Shown here: positions 26,151-34,935 of the stretch, in pieces | How the letters are laid out: every line of letters begins with the position of its first letter | How positions within the stretch are numbered: position 1 is the first letter of the stretch | DNA from: Salipiger bermudensis | GTDB lineage: Bacteria; Pseudomonadota; Alphaproteobacteria; Rhodobacterales; Rhodobacteraceae | Length of the DNA stretch: 64,000 nt | Assembly: GCF_019801965.1 (NCBI RefSeq) | Contig: NZ_JAHVIA010000011.1 | Span: 1-64,000, forward strand | Direction: 5' to 3' | Position numbers and translations under genes: made by a program | Notes under the pieces: generated by a model | What the model saw: the letters and a program-made list of their open reading frames with translations, nothing else | Database searches by the model: none | What the model was told of the DNA's origin: nothing

Positions 26151-27128
26151 TTACTCGACCGATTTCACGAGCTCGAAGATTTCCTTCTGGGCGTCGGTCT
26201 CGAGATACTTCTCCTGCACCGGCGCCGCCGCTTCGCGGAAGGCGGTGGTGTCGGGGCGGGTGATCTTGACACCGACGGCCTCGAGATCGGCGAACCGGGC
26301 GTTGTCACTGGCGAGATAGGCGGCGCGCTCGGCCTTGCCGGCCTCGAGACCGGCCTCGTCGAGCGCGGCCTTGACGTCATCCGGCAGCGCCTCGTAGGCG
26401 GCCTTGCCCATGATCACCGGCGCGACCAGCTCGAGCCAGCCGACCACGGCCCAGTCGGGCGCGACCTCGTAGAACTTCTGCGAGTAGAAATTGGTGTTGG
26501 CGGCCTCGGCCCCGTCGACCACGCCGGTTTCGAGCGCGCCGTAGAGCTCGGTATAGGCGATGGGCGTGGCGTTGGCGCCGAAGGCGTTGAAGGTATCGAC
26601 ATGCGCCGGGTTCTGCATGGTGCGGATCTTCATGCCCTCGAGATCAGCCAGGGTCTCGATCGGCTCCTTGGTCATGATGTGGCGCGTGCCGGCGGAGAAC
26701 ACCGCGAGCAGGTGGAAGCCCTGCGCGTCGAGCGCGCCGCCGATGGCGTCGAGCACTTCGGGGTTGCTCAGGGCGCGGTCCATCTGCTCGGCGTCGTCGA
26801 ACAGGAAGGGCAGCGAGAACACCGACAGGTCGGGCACGAAGTTGGCCAGCGTCGAGTTGGCGGTCACGGCGATGTCGACGGTGCCGATCTGGGTGCCCTG
26901 GATGCTCTCCATCTCGTCGCCGAGCGTGGCATTGTCATAGACCTCGATGGTGGCGGCGCCACCGGACTTCTCCTCGAGGATCTCTGCCATCTTGCGCATG
27001 CCGACGCCATAGGGCTCGTCGGCATTGGCGTTGTGGCTGGCCTTGAGGGTGATGTCCTGCGCGAAGGCCGGGGCGGCGACGGCGGTCGCGCCGAGCGCGA
27101 TGCAAAGGGCGAGGTTGGTGAGTTTCAT
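26151..27128 (-). CDS. TRAP transporter substrate-binding protein, DctP type (325 aa)
   Basis: A periplasmic solute receptor. The start at 27128 gives the signal peptide MKLTNLALCIALGATAVAAP ending AFAQ, and an earlier in-frame start adds a hydrophilic leader and is rejected. The DctP pattern follows: LKASHNANADEPYGVGMRKM, then EGMKIRTMQNPAHVDTFNAF with the invariant Arg that binds the carboxylate, and YTELYGALETGVVDGAEAAN. The ligand is therefore probably an organic acid. Its counterpart at 32639-33604 is a clear paralogue (RTMQNP, YSELYGALQSGVVDGAEG). Confidence 0.94.
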   Translation of the reverse strand: MKLTNLALCIALGATAVAAPAFAQDITLKASHNANADEPYGVGMRKMAEILEEKSGGAATIEVYDNATLGDEMESIQGTQIGTVDIAVTANSTLANFVPDLSVFSLPFLFDDAEQMDRALSNPEVLDAIGGALDAQGFHLLAVFSAGTRHIMTKEPIETLADLEGMKIRTMQNPAHVDTFNAFGANATPIAYTELYGALETGVVDGAEAANTNFYSQKFYEVAPDWAVVGWLELVAPVIMGKAAYEALPDDVKAALDEAGLEAGKAERAAYLASDNARFADLEAVGVKITRPDTTAFREAAAPVQEKYLETDAQKEIFELVKSVE

Positions 27129-27175
27129 GTTGGTCTTCCCTGTTGGGTTTGTCTCTGTTGGGGCGGACATTCTCC

Positions 27176-27193
27176 CCCGGCGCGGACGCCGGG
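27176..27193 (-). promoter_or_regulatory. small hairpin directly after the DapA-family gene
   Basis: CCCGGCG-CGGA-CGCCGGG is a perfect 7-bp stem that abuts the stop codon at 27195-27197 on the minus strand, inside the operon. Likely an mRNA-processing or stability element. Confidence 0.4.
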
Positions 27194-27194
27194 A

Positions 27195-28073
27195 TCAGGC
27201 CTCCGCCAGCAGCCCGAGATCTTTCAGAATGGTTTCCAGCTCGGCGCGCTTGGCCTCGGGCAGAGGCAGGCGCGGCGGGCGCGGGTCGCCCATCGGGCGG
27301 CCGATCATCGTCATCGCGGCCTTGGTGGCCGAGACGTAGAGGTCACCCGCCAGCGCGTTGATCAGCGGCAGGGTCTTGATGTAGAGGTCGCGGCCCTCTC
27401 CGGAGCCGTCGACCGTGCGCTCGAAGGTCAGCGCCGAGAGCTTCGGCGAGATGTTCGACATCACCGAGCTGTAGCCCTCGGCCCCGGCAAGATAGCTCTC
27501 CCAGGGATAATAGCCGGCAAACACCGTCATCCGGCCCTGACACGCCTCGAGCAGCTCGGTCACCCGGTGCACGTTTTTCGAGGTGTCCTTGATGTAGGAG
27601 ATGTTCTCGACCTCGGAGAGCCGGCCCACGAGGGCGGCGCTGAGGTCGACATTGGCGGTGAACGGGTTGTTGTAGAGCATCACCGGGATCGACAGCGCCT
27701 CGGCGACGCGAGTGAAATGCACGGTGAGCTCTTCGTCGGTGGGCGAGGAATAATAGGGCGGCACCAGCATCACGCCGTCGGCGCCGAGCGCCTCGGCCTC
27801 GCGGCTGATCTCGACCGCCTCGTCGGTCCATTCGGCGGCGGTTCCGATCAGCACGGGCACGCGGCCGGCGGTCTGCTTGATGACGGTCTCGGCGACGGCG
27901 GCGCGCTCGTCGCGGGTGAGCGACAGGAACTCGCCGGTGCTGCCGAGCGGGATCAGGCCGTGCACGCCCTCTTCGATCTGCCAGTCGACATAGCCCCGCA
28001 GCGCCTGAAGATCGACGCGGCCTTCCGCATCGAACGGTGTCACGCAGACGGTGTAGCTCCCCTTGAAGGTCAT
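27195..28073 (-). CDS. DapA-family lyase/aldolase (292 aa)
   Basis: A class I (Schiff-base) (beta/alpha)8 lyase of the dihydrodipicolinate synthase/N-acetylneuraminate lyase family. The active site is canonical: GSTGE (44-48), Tyr134 in VMLYNNP and the Schiff-base Lys162 in YIKDTSKN. It is the first gene of the operon with the P-Q-M TRAP transporter, DUF3830 and acyl-CoA ligase, so it probably cleaves or dehydrates a 2-oxo acid from the imported compound rather than making lysine. The perfect palindrome ATCTGATCAGAT lies 56 bases upstream of the start. Confidence 0.9.
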   Translation of the reverse strand: MTFKGSYTVCVTPFDAEGRVDLQALRGYVDWQIEEGVHGLIPLGSTGEFLSLTRDERAAVAETVIKQTAGRVPVLIGTAAEWTDEAVEISREAEALGADGVMLVPPYYSSPTDEELTVHFTRVAEALSIPVMLYNNPFTANVDLSAALVGRLSEVENISYIKDTSKNVHRVTELLEACQGRMTVFAGYYPWESYLAGAEGYSSVMSNISPKLSALTFERTVDGSGEGRDLYIKTLPLINALAGDLYVSATKAAMTMIGRPMGDPRPPRLPLPEAKRAELETILKDLGLLAEA

Positions 28074-28128
28074 TCCGGTCCTTTCCGATCTCGGCAGTGC
28101 CGATCCAAATCTGTTGCACTCACGTTTG

Positions 28129-28140
28129 ATCTGATCAGAT
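28129..28140. promoter_or_regulatory. palindrome ATCTGATCAGAT, candidate GntR operator
   Basis: A perfect 12-bp palindrome in the 130-base divergent gap between the DapA-like operon (minus) and the tautomerase gene (plus). The ATCAGATCA-type core recurs at 28597-28607 and twice near 35711-35750, always at catabolic promoters of this island. The GntR regulator at 30233-30913 is the most likely reader (inference). Confidence 0.6.
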
Positions 28141-28203
28141 AATGAGTCAACTCGTCAGCTTGCCGGCGAGCCCATTTCTCCCCTGCCGCCAAGGAGCCGC
28201 ACC

Positions 28204-28569
28204 ATGCCCTTCATCGAAATCATCGACCGCGACGCAACTCAGGAAATACGGGAGGTTGCGACGAAAGACATGACCGATGGTCTCTGTCAGGCCTTCGACA
28301 TCAAGCCGGAAATCGTCACCTGCTATTATTTTTCCGCCCCCGACTATTCCTACGGACATGCTGGAAAATATGGCAAAAACGCTGAAAGTTTCCGCATTTT
28401 CATAAAAGTCCATGCCTTCCCTCGCGCGCAAAATGCAAAGGAAACAGCGGCCCGCGCGATCACCGAGGCGGCGGTGCGTGCCTATGGCGCGAACCCGAAG
28501 AACGTCATCGTCTACTTTTTCGACCGCGATCCCTCGGATGCGTTCCACGCCGGGGTGGCCTCGGCTTGA
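28204..28569 (+). CDS. tautomerase-superfamily protein (121 aa)
   Basis: It begins MPFIEIIDRD, so removal of Met exposes Pro1, the catalytic base of 4-oxalocrotonate tautomerase-type enzymes. At 121 aa it is a fused two-unit form (like MIF, CHMI or malonate semialdehyde decarboxylase) rather than a 62-aa monomer. The second half reads SFRIFIKVHAFPRAQNAKET and ends VYFFDRDPSDAFHAG. AAGGAG precedes the ATG. It is divergent from the DapA-like operon and upstream of the acyl-CoA dehydrogenase gene. It probably interconverts enol and keto forms of a pathway acid. Confidence 0.82.
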   Translation: MPFIEIIDRDATQEIREVATKDMTDGLCQAFDIKPEIVTCYYFSAPDYSYGHAGKYGKNAESFRIFIKVHAFPRAQNAKETAARAITEAAVRAYGANPKNVIVYFFDRDPSDAFHAGVASA

Positions 28570-28596
28570 CCGCGGCGCACCGGGCTGTGTAGCTGT

Positions 28597-28607
28597 TGAT
28601 CAGATCA
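28597..28607. promoter_or_regulatory. TGATC-A-GATCA palindrome, candidate GntR operator
   Basis: A perfect 11-bp inverted repeat, followed by a degenerate ATATCATATC, 28 bases before the acyl-CoA dehydrogenase start. It shares the ATCAGATCA core with sites at 28129 and 35711. It may autoregulate the operon containing the GntR gene. Confidence 0.55.
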
Positions 28608-28635
28608 TATCATATCCAACAGATCGGAGATCACT

Positions 28636-29778
28636 TTGGATCAGTTTTACACCGAAGAGCAGCGCATGGTCCGCGAGACCGCCCGCCGGCTCTCCGACGA
28701 CGTTGTCGCCCCCGCCGCCGCTGCCATCGACCGCGATGATGTTTTCCCGCGCGCGGTCTACGAAGCCCTCGCCGAGCAAGGGCTTTTTGGCGTCGCGCTG
28801 CGCGAGGAGGCGGGCGGCGTCGGGCTTGATGCCATGGCCGCCTGCATCGTCATGGAAGAGATCGCGCGCGGCTCGGGCGCGGTTGGCAATGCCTTCGCGA
28901 TCCCGGTCGAGGCCGCGCTGTTTCTCGACCATCACGGCAGCGACCAGCACAAGGCGCTGATTCCCGGCATCCTCGAGGGCAAGGTGATTCCCGCCACCGC
29001 GGTGACCGAGCCCGATCACGGCTCGGACGTGGCGGCGATGACCACCACGGCGCGGCGCGACGGGGATGAATACGTGATCAAGGGCACCAAGGCCTGGGTC
29101 ACCTTCGGGCAGGTCGCCGATGTGATCATGGTCTTTGCCAAGACCGATCCCGAGGCCGGCCATCGCGGCATCTCCTGCATCCTCGTCGAGACCGACCGTC
29201 CCGGCGTGTCGCGCGGCAAGTCGGAGGAGCTCTTGGGGATGCATGGCCTCGCCGAATGCATGGTCAGCTTCGATGACGTGCGGGTGCCGGTTTCCAATCT
29301 GATCGGGCCCGAGCACGGCGCCTTCAAGATGGCAATGGAGAATTTCAACTTCTCGCGCCTGATGATGTCGTCGATGGCGCTTGGCATGGCGCAGGCGGCG
29401 ATGGAGGATGCCATCGCCTATGCCAATGACCGCAAGCAGTTCGGCAAGCCGATCTTCGAGCATCAGGCGGTGCAGTTCATGATCGCCGACATGGCCAAGG
29501 ACATCTCGGCCGCGCGGCTGCTGATCCACAACGCCGCCAAGCTCTACGACGCCGGCCAGCCGATCGCGCTCGAGGCGGCGCAGGCCAAACTCTTCACCAC
29601 CGACATGGCGCAGGTGCACATCTCGAACGCTTTGCAGATCCACGGCGGCAACGGCTATTCGCGCGAGTTCCGCGTCGAGCGCCTGTTCCGCGACGTGCGT
29701 CTGAGCCAGATCTATGAGGGCACCAACCAGATCCAGCGCATGATCATCGCGCGGCAAGTCCAGAAGGCCTACGCATGA
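28636..29778 (+). CDS. acyl-CoA dehydrogenase (380 aa)
   Basis: A FAD-dependent acyl-CoA dehydrogenase that introduces an alpha,beta double bond into an acyl-CoA. Full family length, with the AVTEPDHGSDVAAM flavin loop and the catalytic glutamate E361 in IYEGTNQIQR. The start codon is TTG with GGAG six bases upstream. An internal ATG would remove conserved N-terminal helix residues (EEQRMVRETARRLSDDV). The stop overlaps the MaoC gene start by 4 bases (ATGA). It is probably the oxidation step after the CoA ligase at 22338. Confidence 0.93.
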   Translation: MDQFYTEEQRMVRETARRLSDDVVAPAAAAIDRDDVFPRAVYEALAEQGLFGVALREEAGGVGLDAMAACIVMEEIARGSGAVGNAFAIPVEAALFLDHHGSDQHKALIPGILEGKVIPATAVTEPDHGSDVAAMTTTARRDGDEYVIKGTKAWVTFGQVADVIMVFAKTDPEAGHRGISCILVETDRPGVSRGKSEELLGMHGLAECMVSFDDVRVPVSNLIGPEHGAFKMAMENFNFSRLMMSSMALGMAQAAMEDAIAYANDRKQFGKPIFEHQAVQFMIADMAKDISAARLLIHNAAKLYDAGQPIALEAAQAKLFTTDMAQVHISNALQIHGGNGYSREFRVERLFRDVRLSQIYEGTNQIQRMIIARQVQKAYA

Positions 29779-30218
29779 ACCTCTATTATGAAGACGTCGA
29801 GATCGGCGCGTCCTACACCACGCCGTCGTACCGGATCACGGTGGCGGACATTGCCGATTTCTGCCGCCTGACCCGCGATTTCCACCCGCTGCACACCGAT
29901 GAGGATTATGCCAAGAAGGCCGGGTTTCCCGGCATCATCGCGCATGGGCTCTACGGGCTGTCGCTGATGGAGGGGCTGAAGACCGAACTCAGGCTCTACG
30001 AGGAAACCTCGATCGCCTCGCTCGGCTGGAACGACGTTCGCTTCAAGCACCCCATCGTGGCGGGCGACACGGTCTATGTGGAAATGGACTTTACGGCCAA
30101 GCGCGAAAGCGGCTCGCGCCCTGCCGGAATTATCACCGAAGCGGTGCGGCTGCATCGCGCCGACGGCACTTTGCTGATCGACGCCGAGCATATCTCCTTG
30201 ATCCGCAAGACCCCCTGA
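29775..30218 (+). CDS. MaoC-like enoyl-CoA hydratase (147 aa)
   Basis: A hot-dog fold (R)-specific hydratase-type protein. The family's catalytic Asp-His pair is in LTRDFHPLHTDEDYAKKAGF, followed by PGIIAHGLYGLSLMEGL. It probably hydrates the enoyl-CoA made by the acyl-CoA dehydrogenase, with whose gene it overlaps by 4 bases (ATGA). It lies 14 bases upstream of the GntR gene, in the same operon. Single-domain length is normal. Confidence 0.9.
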   Translation: MNLYYEDVEIGASYTTPSYRITVADIADFCRLTRDFHPLHTDEDYAKKAGFPGIIAHGLYGLSLMEGLKTELRLYEETSIASLGWNDVRFKHPIVAGDTVYVEMDFTAKRESGSRPAGIITEAVRLHRADGTLLIDAEHISLIRKTP

Positions 30219-30232
30219 CGGAAGCTCCCGCC

Positions 30233-30913
30233 ATGCCCAACGATCCCGCCGACGCGCTGACCCTCGATCCCGCCCAGAACTCCGTCGATCAGGCCACGCG
30301 CCTGATCCGCGAGGACATTCTCTCGGGGCGCATCGCGCCGGGGGATCGCCTCAAGACGGCGGAGCTGGCCAAGCAGCTCGGCTTCTCGACGATGCCGCTA
30401 CGCGAGGCCTTGCGGAAACTCGAGGGCGAGGGGTTGGTGGCGATCGAGCCCAACCGCGGCGCCACCGTGCGCAAGCTCGACCGCGCCTACATCACCGACC
30501 TCTTCGAGCTGAACACCGAGCTGCGGGTCTTCGCGGTGCGGCGCGGCATGGCGGCGCTGACGTTGGAGCGGATCCGCGAGCTCGAGGCGCTGGCGTCGGA
30601 ATATCGCGCCCAGATCGAGGCCGGCGAGGACATCGCCGCCATCGAGACCAATCGCCGCTTCAACGCGCGGCTGGTGGAGTTCGGCGGCAACCGCGAGGCG
30701 CTGCGGGTGTTCCAGCGCGGCTGGGACACGATCTTCGCCTTCCGCCGCGGCTTCGGCTACGGCACCGGGCGGCGCCGGGTGATGGCCGAGGAGATGCAGC
30801 TGTTGGTCGACGCGCTGCGCCGTCAGGACGCGACGGCGGCCGAGGCGATCCTGCGCATGCAGAACGCCGCGATGATGGAAGACCTGGTGTCGCGGATCGC
30901 GCCGGAGGGGTGA
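30233..30913 (+). CDS. GntR-family (FCD) regulator of the catabolic island (226 aa)
   Basis: The winged helix-turn-helix (about 15-80) shows ILSGRIAPGDRLKTAELAKQ then LGFSTMPLREALRKLEGEGL, the GntR signature. The FCD-type helical effector domain (about 90-220) includes NRRFNARLVEFGGN and a C-terminal helix pair. It is the last gene of the dehydrogenase/MaoC operon. The ATCAGATCA-like sites in front of this operon, the DapA/TRAP operon and the HpaI aldolase suggest it coordinates the island in response to a pathway acid or CoA ester (inference). Confidence 0.88.
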   Translation: MPNDPADALTLDPAQNSVDQATRLIREDILSGRIAPGDRLKTAELAKQLGFSTMPLREALRKLEGEGLVAIEPNRGATVRKLDRAYITDLFELNTELRVFAVRRGMAALTLERIRELEALASEYRAQIEAGEDIAAIETNRRFNARLVEFGGNREALRVFQRGWDTIFAFRRGFGYGTGRRRVMAEEMQLLVDALRRQDATAAEAILRMQNAAMMEDLVSRIAPEG

Positions 30914-31080
30914 GGGCCTTGGGTCGGTAACGCCCGACATTGCCGATCCCGGCCACGCGAAAGGGTGACGCCCGCCGCGCATTTCCGGTCCGCGGACTGG
31001 CGATCCGGATTTCAGGATCCCTCGATTTATCCCGGCCACGTCTGAAGGACCTCGAAGCTGAGCACCTGGCCCAACCAAAT

Positions 31081-31105
31081 CGCCGGTCCCGGGGGCGGAC
31101 CGGCG
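31081..31105 (-). terminator. weak hairpin downstream of hydantoinase gene
   Basis: CGCCGGTCC-N7-GGACCGGCG is a perfect 9-bp stem about 52 bases after the hydantoinase stop on the minus strand. ATTTGG rather than a clean U-run follows. It probably separates the convergent GntR and hydantoinase transcripts. Nothing else is visible in 30914-31156. Confidence 0.45.
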
Positions 31106-31156
31106 ATGCGCGGCGGCCTGCGGCCTTGATTCCGCGCAGGCCACGCTCGGAGGTGA

Positions 31157-32566
31157 TTACCCCCCGAACGCCTGACTGGTCCCGCGCTCGAGATACACCC
31201 CGGCATCGCGCGCGCCCATCACCTCGCCCTCGGCAAAGATCGTCTTGCCGCGCAGGATGGTGCGCACCGGCCAGCCCTTGACCTCGAGCCCCTCGTAGGG
31301 CGTGTAGTCGCAGTCGTGGTGCATCAGGTTCTGCGAGATCGTCACCTCGCGCTCGGGATCCCAGAGCGTGATGTCGGCATCCGCACCCACGGCGATGCTG
31401 CCCTTGCGCGGATAGAGGCCGAAGAGCTTCGCCGGGTTGGTCGCGGTCAGCGCCACGAAGCGCTCGAGTCCGATGCGCCCCTTAGAGACCCCTTCCGAGA
31501 ACAGGATCGGCATCCGCGTCTCGATGCCCGGGATGCCGTTCGGCACCCAGCGGAACGAGGTGCGCGCGCCCTCCACATCCTTGCCCTTGGCATCCTCGAA
31601 GCGGAACGGGCAGTGGTCGGAGGAGAAGATATCGAAGGTGCCGTCACGCAGCCCCTCCCAGATCGCCTTCTGACTGTCGCTGTCGCGCGGCGGCGGCGAG
31701 CAGACGTATTTCGCGCCCTCGAAATCCATGTTCAGACCCTTCAGGTCGTCAGCGGTCAGGGCGATGTATTGCGGGCAGGTCTCGGCCCAGACATTCATGC
31801 CGCGGCGCTTGGCCCACTGGATCTGCTCCATCGGGTCGCGGCCCGAGACATGCACGATGGTGATCGGCACATCGGTCAGCTCGGCATGGGAAATCGCCCG
31901 GTGCGTGGCCTCGCGCTCAACCGACTGCGGGCGGCTCTCGGCATGGTAATAGGGCGCGGTCTTGCCGGCCTCCTCGAGGCGTTTGGCCATGTAGCGGATG
32001 GCATCGTAGCCCTCGGCATGGACCATGACCATGGCCTTCTCGCGCCGCGCCACGTCGAACACCTCGAGCAGCTCGGCATCGTTCAGCACCATGTCGTCAT
32101 AGGTCATGAAGACCTTGAACGAGGTATAGCCGGCCTTGACCAGCGCCGGCAGCTCCTGCCCCAGAACCTGCGGCGTGGGATCGGTGATGATCAGGTGGAA
32201 CGAGGTGTCGACATGGCACTTGCCGTCGGCCGCCTCGTGATAGGCCTGCACCACGTCGCGGAGCGACTGGCCCTTCTGTTGCAGCGCAAACGGCATCACG
32301 GTGGTGTTGCCACCGGCGGCGGCCGAGCGCGTGCCGCTCTCGAACCCGTCGGCCATCACCACGCCGCCGCCCTGCGGCTGCTCGAGATGCACATGCGCGT
32401 CGATGCCGCCCGGCAGGGCCAGCAGCCCCGCGGCGTCGATCTCTTCCTTCGCGTCGCCCACGTCCTCGGCGATGCTGACGATGCGGCCGTCGCGGATGCC
32501 GATCTCGGCCCGGATGCGGTCGGCGGCGGTGACGATTTCGGCGTTGCGGATGGCGAGATCGAGCAT
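31157..32566 (-). CDS. D-hydantoinase / dihydropyrimidinase-type amidohydrolase (469 aa)
   Basis: A cyclic-amide hydrolase. The metal HxH is in LALPGGIDAHVHLEQP, and the bridging carboxylated lysine is in YTSFKVFMTYDDM. Further metal ligands lie in MVHAEGYD and ITIVHVSGRDP, and the catalytic Asp in FSSDHCPF. Length and order match the hydantoinase/dihydropyrimidinase group. AGGACA precedes the ATG. It is last in an operon with the Q-M-P TRAP transporter, so the transported compound or a derivative probably contains a hydantoin, dihydropyrimidine or other cyclic imide. Confidence 0.93.
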   Translation of the reverse strand: MLDLAIRNAEIVTAADRIRAEIGIRDGRIVSIAEDVGDAKEEIDAAGLLALPGGIDAHVHLEQPQGGGVVMADGFESGTRSAAAGGNTTVMPFALQQKGQSLRDVVQAYHEAADGKCHVDTSFHLIITDPTPQVLGQELPALVKAGYTSFKVFMTYDDMVLNDAELLEVFDVARREKAMVMVHAEGYDAIRYMAKRLEEAGKTAPYYHAESRPQSVEREATHRAISHAELTDVPITIVHVSGRDPMEQIQWAKRRGMNVWAETCPQYIALTADDLKGLNMDFEGAKYVCSPPPRDSDSQKAIWEGLRDGTFDIFSSDHCPFRFEDAKGKDVEGARTSFRWVPNGIPGIETRMPILFSEGVSKGRIGLERFVALTATNPAKLFGLYPRKGSIAVGADADITLWDPEREVTISQNLMHHDCDYTPYEGLEVKGWPVRTILRGKTIFAEGEVMGARDAGVYLERGTSQAFGG

Positions 32567-32597
32567 GTGTGTCTTGTCCTGTCGGTATTGGGTCGGC

Positions 32598-32627
32598 CTG
32601 CGGCGCCGGGGGAGAACGACGCCGCAG
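32598..32627 (-). promoter_or_regulatory. intercistronic hairpin after second dctP-type gene
   Basis: CTGCGGCG-N14-CGCCGCAG forms a perfect 8-bp stem between the DctP stop (32639) and the hydantoinase start (32566). Its position parallels the hairpin at 26102-26129, so it is probably a binding-protein mRNA stabiliser. Confidence 0.5.
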
Positions 32628-32638
32628 ACCTTGGTGGC

Positions 32639-33604
32639 TCACTCGGAGGTGAGGGCGTCGAACAGCGCCTTCTGACCATCGGTGGTGAGCTGGCTCTCGT
32701 AAAGGGGCTGCGAGGCCTCGATGAACGGGGTGGTGTCGGGCTCGGTGATGGTGACACCCATTTCAGCAAAGCTGTCGAGCAGCGGCTGCTCCTGATCGAC
32801 GACATACTGGCGCTGCCAGCTGGCGGCTTCCGACCCGGCTTCCATCAGCGCGGTCTGGATGTTTTCGGGCAGCGCGTCGAAGGCGTCTTTCTTCATGGTG
32901 ACCGGGGCGGTCATGTTGAGCCAGCCGACCAGCGCGAAGGACGGCGCGACCTCGTAGAACTTCATGCCGTCATAGCCGGTGGAGGCGCCTTCCGCACCGT
33001 CGACCACGCCCGATTGCAGCGCGCCGTAAAGCTCGGAGTAGGACATCGGCGTCGGGTTCGCGCCGTAGGCGCGGAACGCCTCGACATGGATCGGGTTCTG
33101 CATGGTGCGGATCTTCATGCCTTCGAGATCGGCGATGCTCTCGACCGGCTCGGAGGTCATCAGGTGGCGGATGCCCGAGGAGAACACGGCCAGAAGCTGG
33201 AAGCCGGCGCCGTTGGCACTGTCTTCCATCATGTCGAAGTTCGCGTCGACCTTCTCACCCAGCGCCGGGATCGAGGGGAACAGGAAGGGCAGGTCGAAGA
33301 CCTTGTAGTCGTTGACGTAGTTCGACAGCATTGCGTTCGAGGTCATGCCGATGTCGAGCGAGCCGAGCATCACGCTTTCGACGGTCTGCTGCTCGTCGCC
33401 GAGTTGGCCGCCGGCGAAGATCTCGAGCGTGGCGGCGCCGTCGGTCTTGGCCTCGAGCAGTTCCTTCATCTTCTGCAGGCCCATGTCCTGCACTTCGCCG
33501 GCGGCGTTGGTATGCGCGACCTTGAAGCTGTAGTCCTGTGCGGCGACCGGGGCCGCTGCGAGCGCGGCCAGGGTGGCCAGGGCGGCGAGAACTCTGTTGG
33601 ACAT
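32639..33604 (-). CDS. TRAP transporter substrate-binding protein, DctP type, second system (321 aa)
   Basis: A periplasmic receptor with signal peptide MSNRVLAALATLAALAAAPV ending AAQ. The start at 33604 is chosen because the 19 upstream in-frame residues are charged. DctP signatures are KVAHTNAAGEVQDMGLQKMK, EGMKIRTMQNPIHVEAFRAY with the carboxylate-binding Arg, and MSYSELYGALQSGVVDGAEG. It is downstream of its own DctQ and DctM genes and upstream of the hydantoinase. It is paralogous to the receptor at 26151-27128, so the two may bind related acids. Confidence 0.94.
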   Translation of the reverse strand: MSNRVLAALATLAALAAAPVAAQDYSFKVAHTNAAGEVQDMGLQKMKELLEAKTDGAATLEIFAGGQLGDEQQTVESVMLGSLDIGMTSNAMLSNYVNDYKVFDLPFLFPSIPALGEKVDANFDMMEDSANGAGFQLLAVFSSGIRHLMTSEPVESIADLEGMKIRTMQNPIHVEAFRAYGANPTPMSYSELYGALQSGVVDGAEGASTGYDGMKFYEVAPSFALVGWLNMTAPVTMKKDAFDALPENIQTALMEAGSEAASWQRQYVVDQEQPLLDSFAEMGVTITEPDTTPFIEASQPLYESQLTTDGQKALFDALTSE

Positions 33605-33657
33605 CTCTTTTGTCACTTTCTTCTGGTTGGTTAGGGGAGAATTCCGGCGGCCCGGGG

Positions 33658-34935
33658 TCACAGCAGGACCGAGGGCAGCCAGAGCGAGATTGCGGGAACG
33701 AAGGTCACCAGCAGCAGCGCCACGATCATGCAGCCGAGCGGCAGCCAGACCTTGCGAGAGACCTGCTCGATGCGGCGGCCTGCCACGGTCGAGGCGACGT
33801 AGAGGCAGATGCCGTAGGGCGGCGTGATCAGGCCGATCGACAGGTTGAGCGCGGTGATGACACCGAACTGCACCGGGTTGATGCCGTAGCTCTGCGCAAT
33901 GGGCAGCAGGATGGGCAGCAGGATCAGCACCGCCGAGATGCTCTCCATGAACATGCCGACCACGAGCAGCAGCACGTTGACGATCAGCAGGAAGGCGATG
34001 GCGCTGTCGGTGACGCCGGTGAGCCAGTCGCGCAGCATGGCCGGGAAGCCCTGCGTGGCGATGATCCAGGTGAAGACCGAAGCCGTGGCGACGATGATCA
34101 GAACCGTGGCCGAGAGGCTGATGGCGCGCAGGAAGATGCGCGGCAGGTCACGGAACGTGATCTCGCGGTAGATGAACATCGTCACGATCAGCGTGGTGAA
34201 GAGCGCCACGCAGGCGGCCTCGGTGGCGGTGAACACGCCGCCGACGATGCCGCCGAGGATCACCACCGGCACCAGCATGCCCGGCATCGCCTCGAGGAAG
34301 CTGCGCCCCAGCCGGCCGAGGGTGAAGGGCTCGCGGTCGCGATAGGCCTCGCCGCCGCGCTTGGCGAAGAGCCAGCAGCCGAGCATCAGGCCTGTCATCA
34401 CTAGGAGCCCCGGAACGATGCCGCCGAGGAACATGGCGCCGATCGACTGGTTGGCGGTGATGGCGATGACGATCATCACGATCGAGGGCGGGATCACCGA
34501 GGCCAGCGAGCCGGAGGCGGCGATCACCGCCGAGGCGAGGTCGATATCGTAGCCGCGCTTGCGCATCTCCGGCGTCATCACCGCGCTGATCGCGGCGGTA
34601 TCGGCCGAGCCCGAGCCGGAGATCGCCGCCAACCCGGTGCCGGTCACGATTGCGACGAGGTAGAGGCTGCCGGTGATCCAGCCGACCAGCGCGCCGGCAA
34701 GGTTGACGAAGCGCCTTGCGATGCCGCCCGCCTCCATCAGCAGGCCCGATGCCACGAAGAACGGGATCGCCATGAGGGTGAAGGAACTGATGCCGCCATA
34801 GACCCGCTGCGCCACGATGGAAATCGGCGCCGTGGTGGTGAACTCGATGGCCACCAGCGCGGCGATGCCGAGCGCCAGAACGATCGGGATGCCCGAGACC
34901 AGGAGAAGGAGGAAACCGCTGCCTGCCCAGATCAT
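33658..34935 (-). CDS. TRAP transporter large permease, DctM type, second system (425 aa)
   Basis: A membrane subunit with the DctM pattern: FFVASGLLMEAGGIARRFVN, AAISGSGSADTAAISAVMTP, VIPPSIVMIVIAI and NLSIGLITPPYGICLYVAST. The start MIWAGSGFLLLLVSGIPIVL at 34935 overlaps the DctQ stop by 4 bases (ATGA). The longer open frame upstream of it is just the antisense-like continuation of the DctQ region and is rejected. Highly similar in layout to the DctM at 24280-25566. Confidence 0.94.
   Translation of the reverse strand: MIWAGSGFLLLLVSGIPIVLALGIAALVAIEFTTTAPISIVAQRVYGGISSFTLMAIPFFVASGLLMEAGGIARRFVNLAGALVGWITGSLYLVAIVTGTGLAAISGSGSADTAAISAVMTPEMRKRGYDIDLASAVIAASGSLASVIPPSIVMIVIAITANQSIGAMFLGGIVPGLLVMTGLMLGCWLFAKRGGEAYRDREPFTLGRLGRSFLEAMPGMLVPVVILGGIVGGVFTATEAACVALFTTLIVTMFIYREITFRDLPRIFLRAISLSATVLIIVATASVFTWIIATQGFPAMLRDWLTGVTDSAIAFLLIVNVLLLVVGMFMESISAVLILLPILLPIAQSYGINPVQFGVITALNLSIGLITPPYGICLYVASTVAGRRIEQVSRKVWLPLGCMIVALLLVTFVPAISLWLPSVLL

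Noticed and set aside
31316-33634. Long plus-strand frame opposite hydantoinase and DctP
   Set aside because: Antisense shadow with no family features and no plausible start region.
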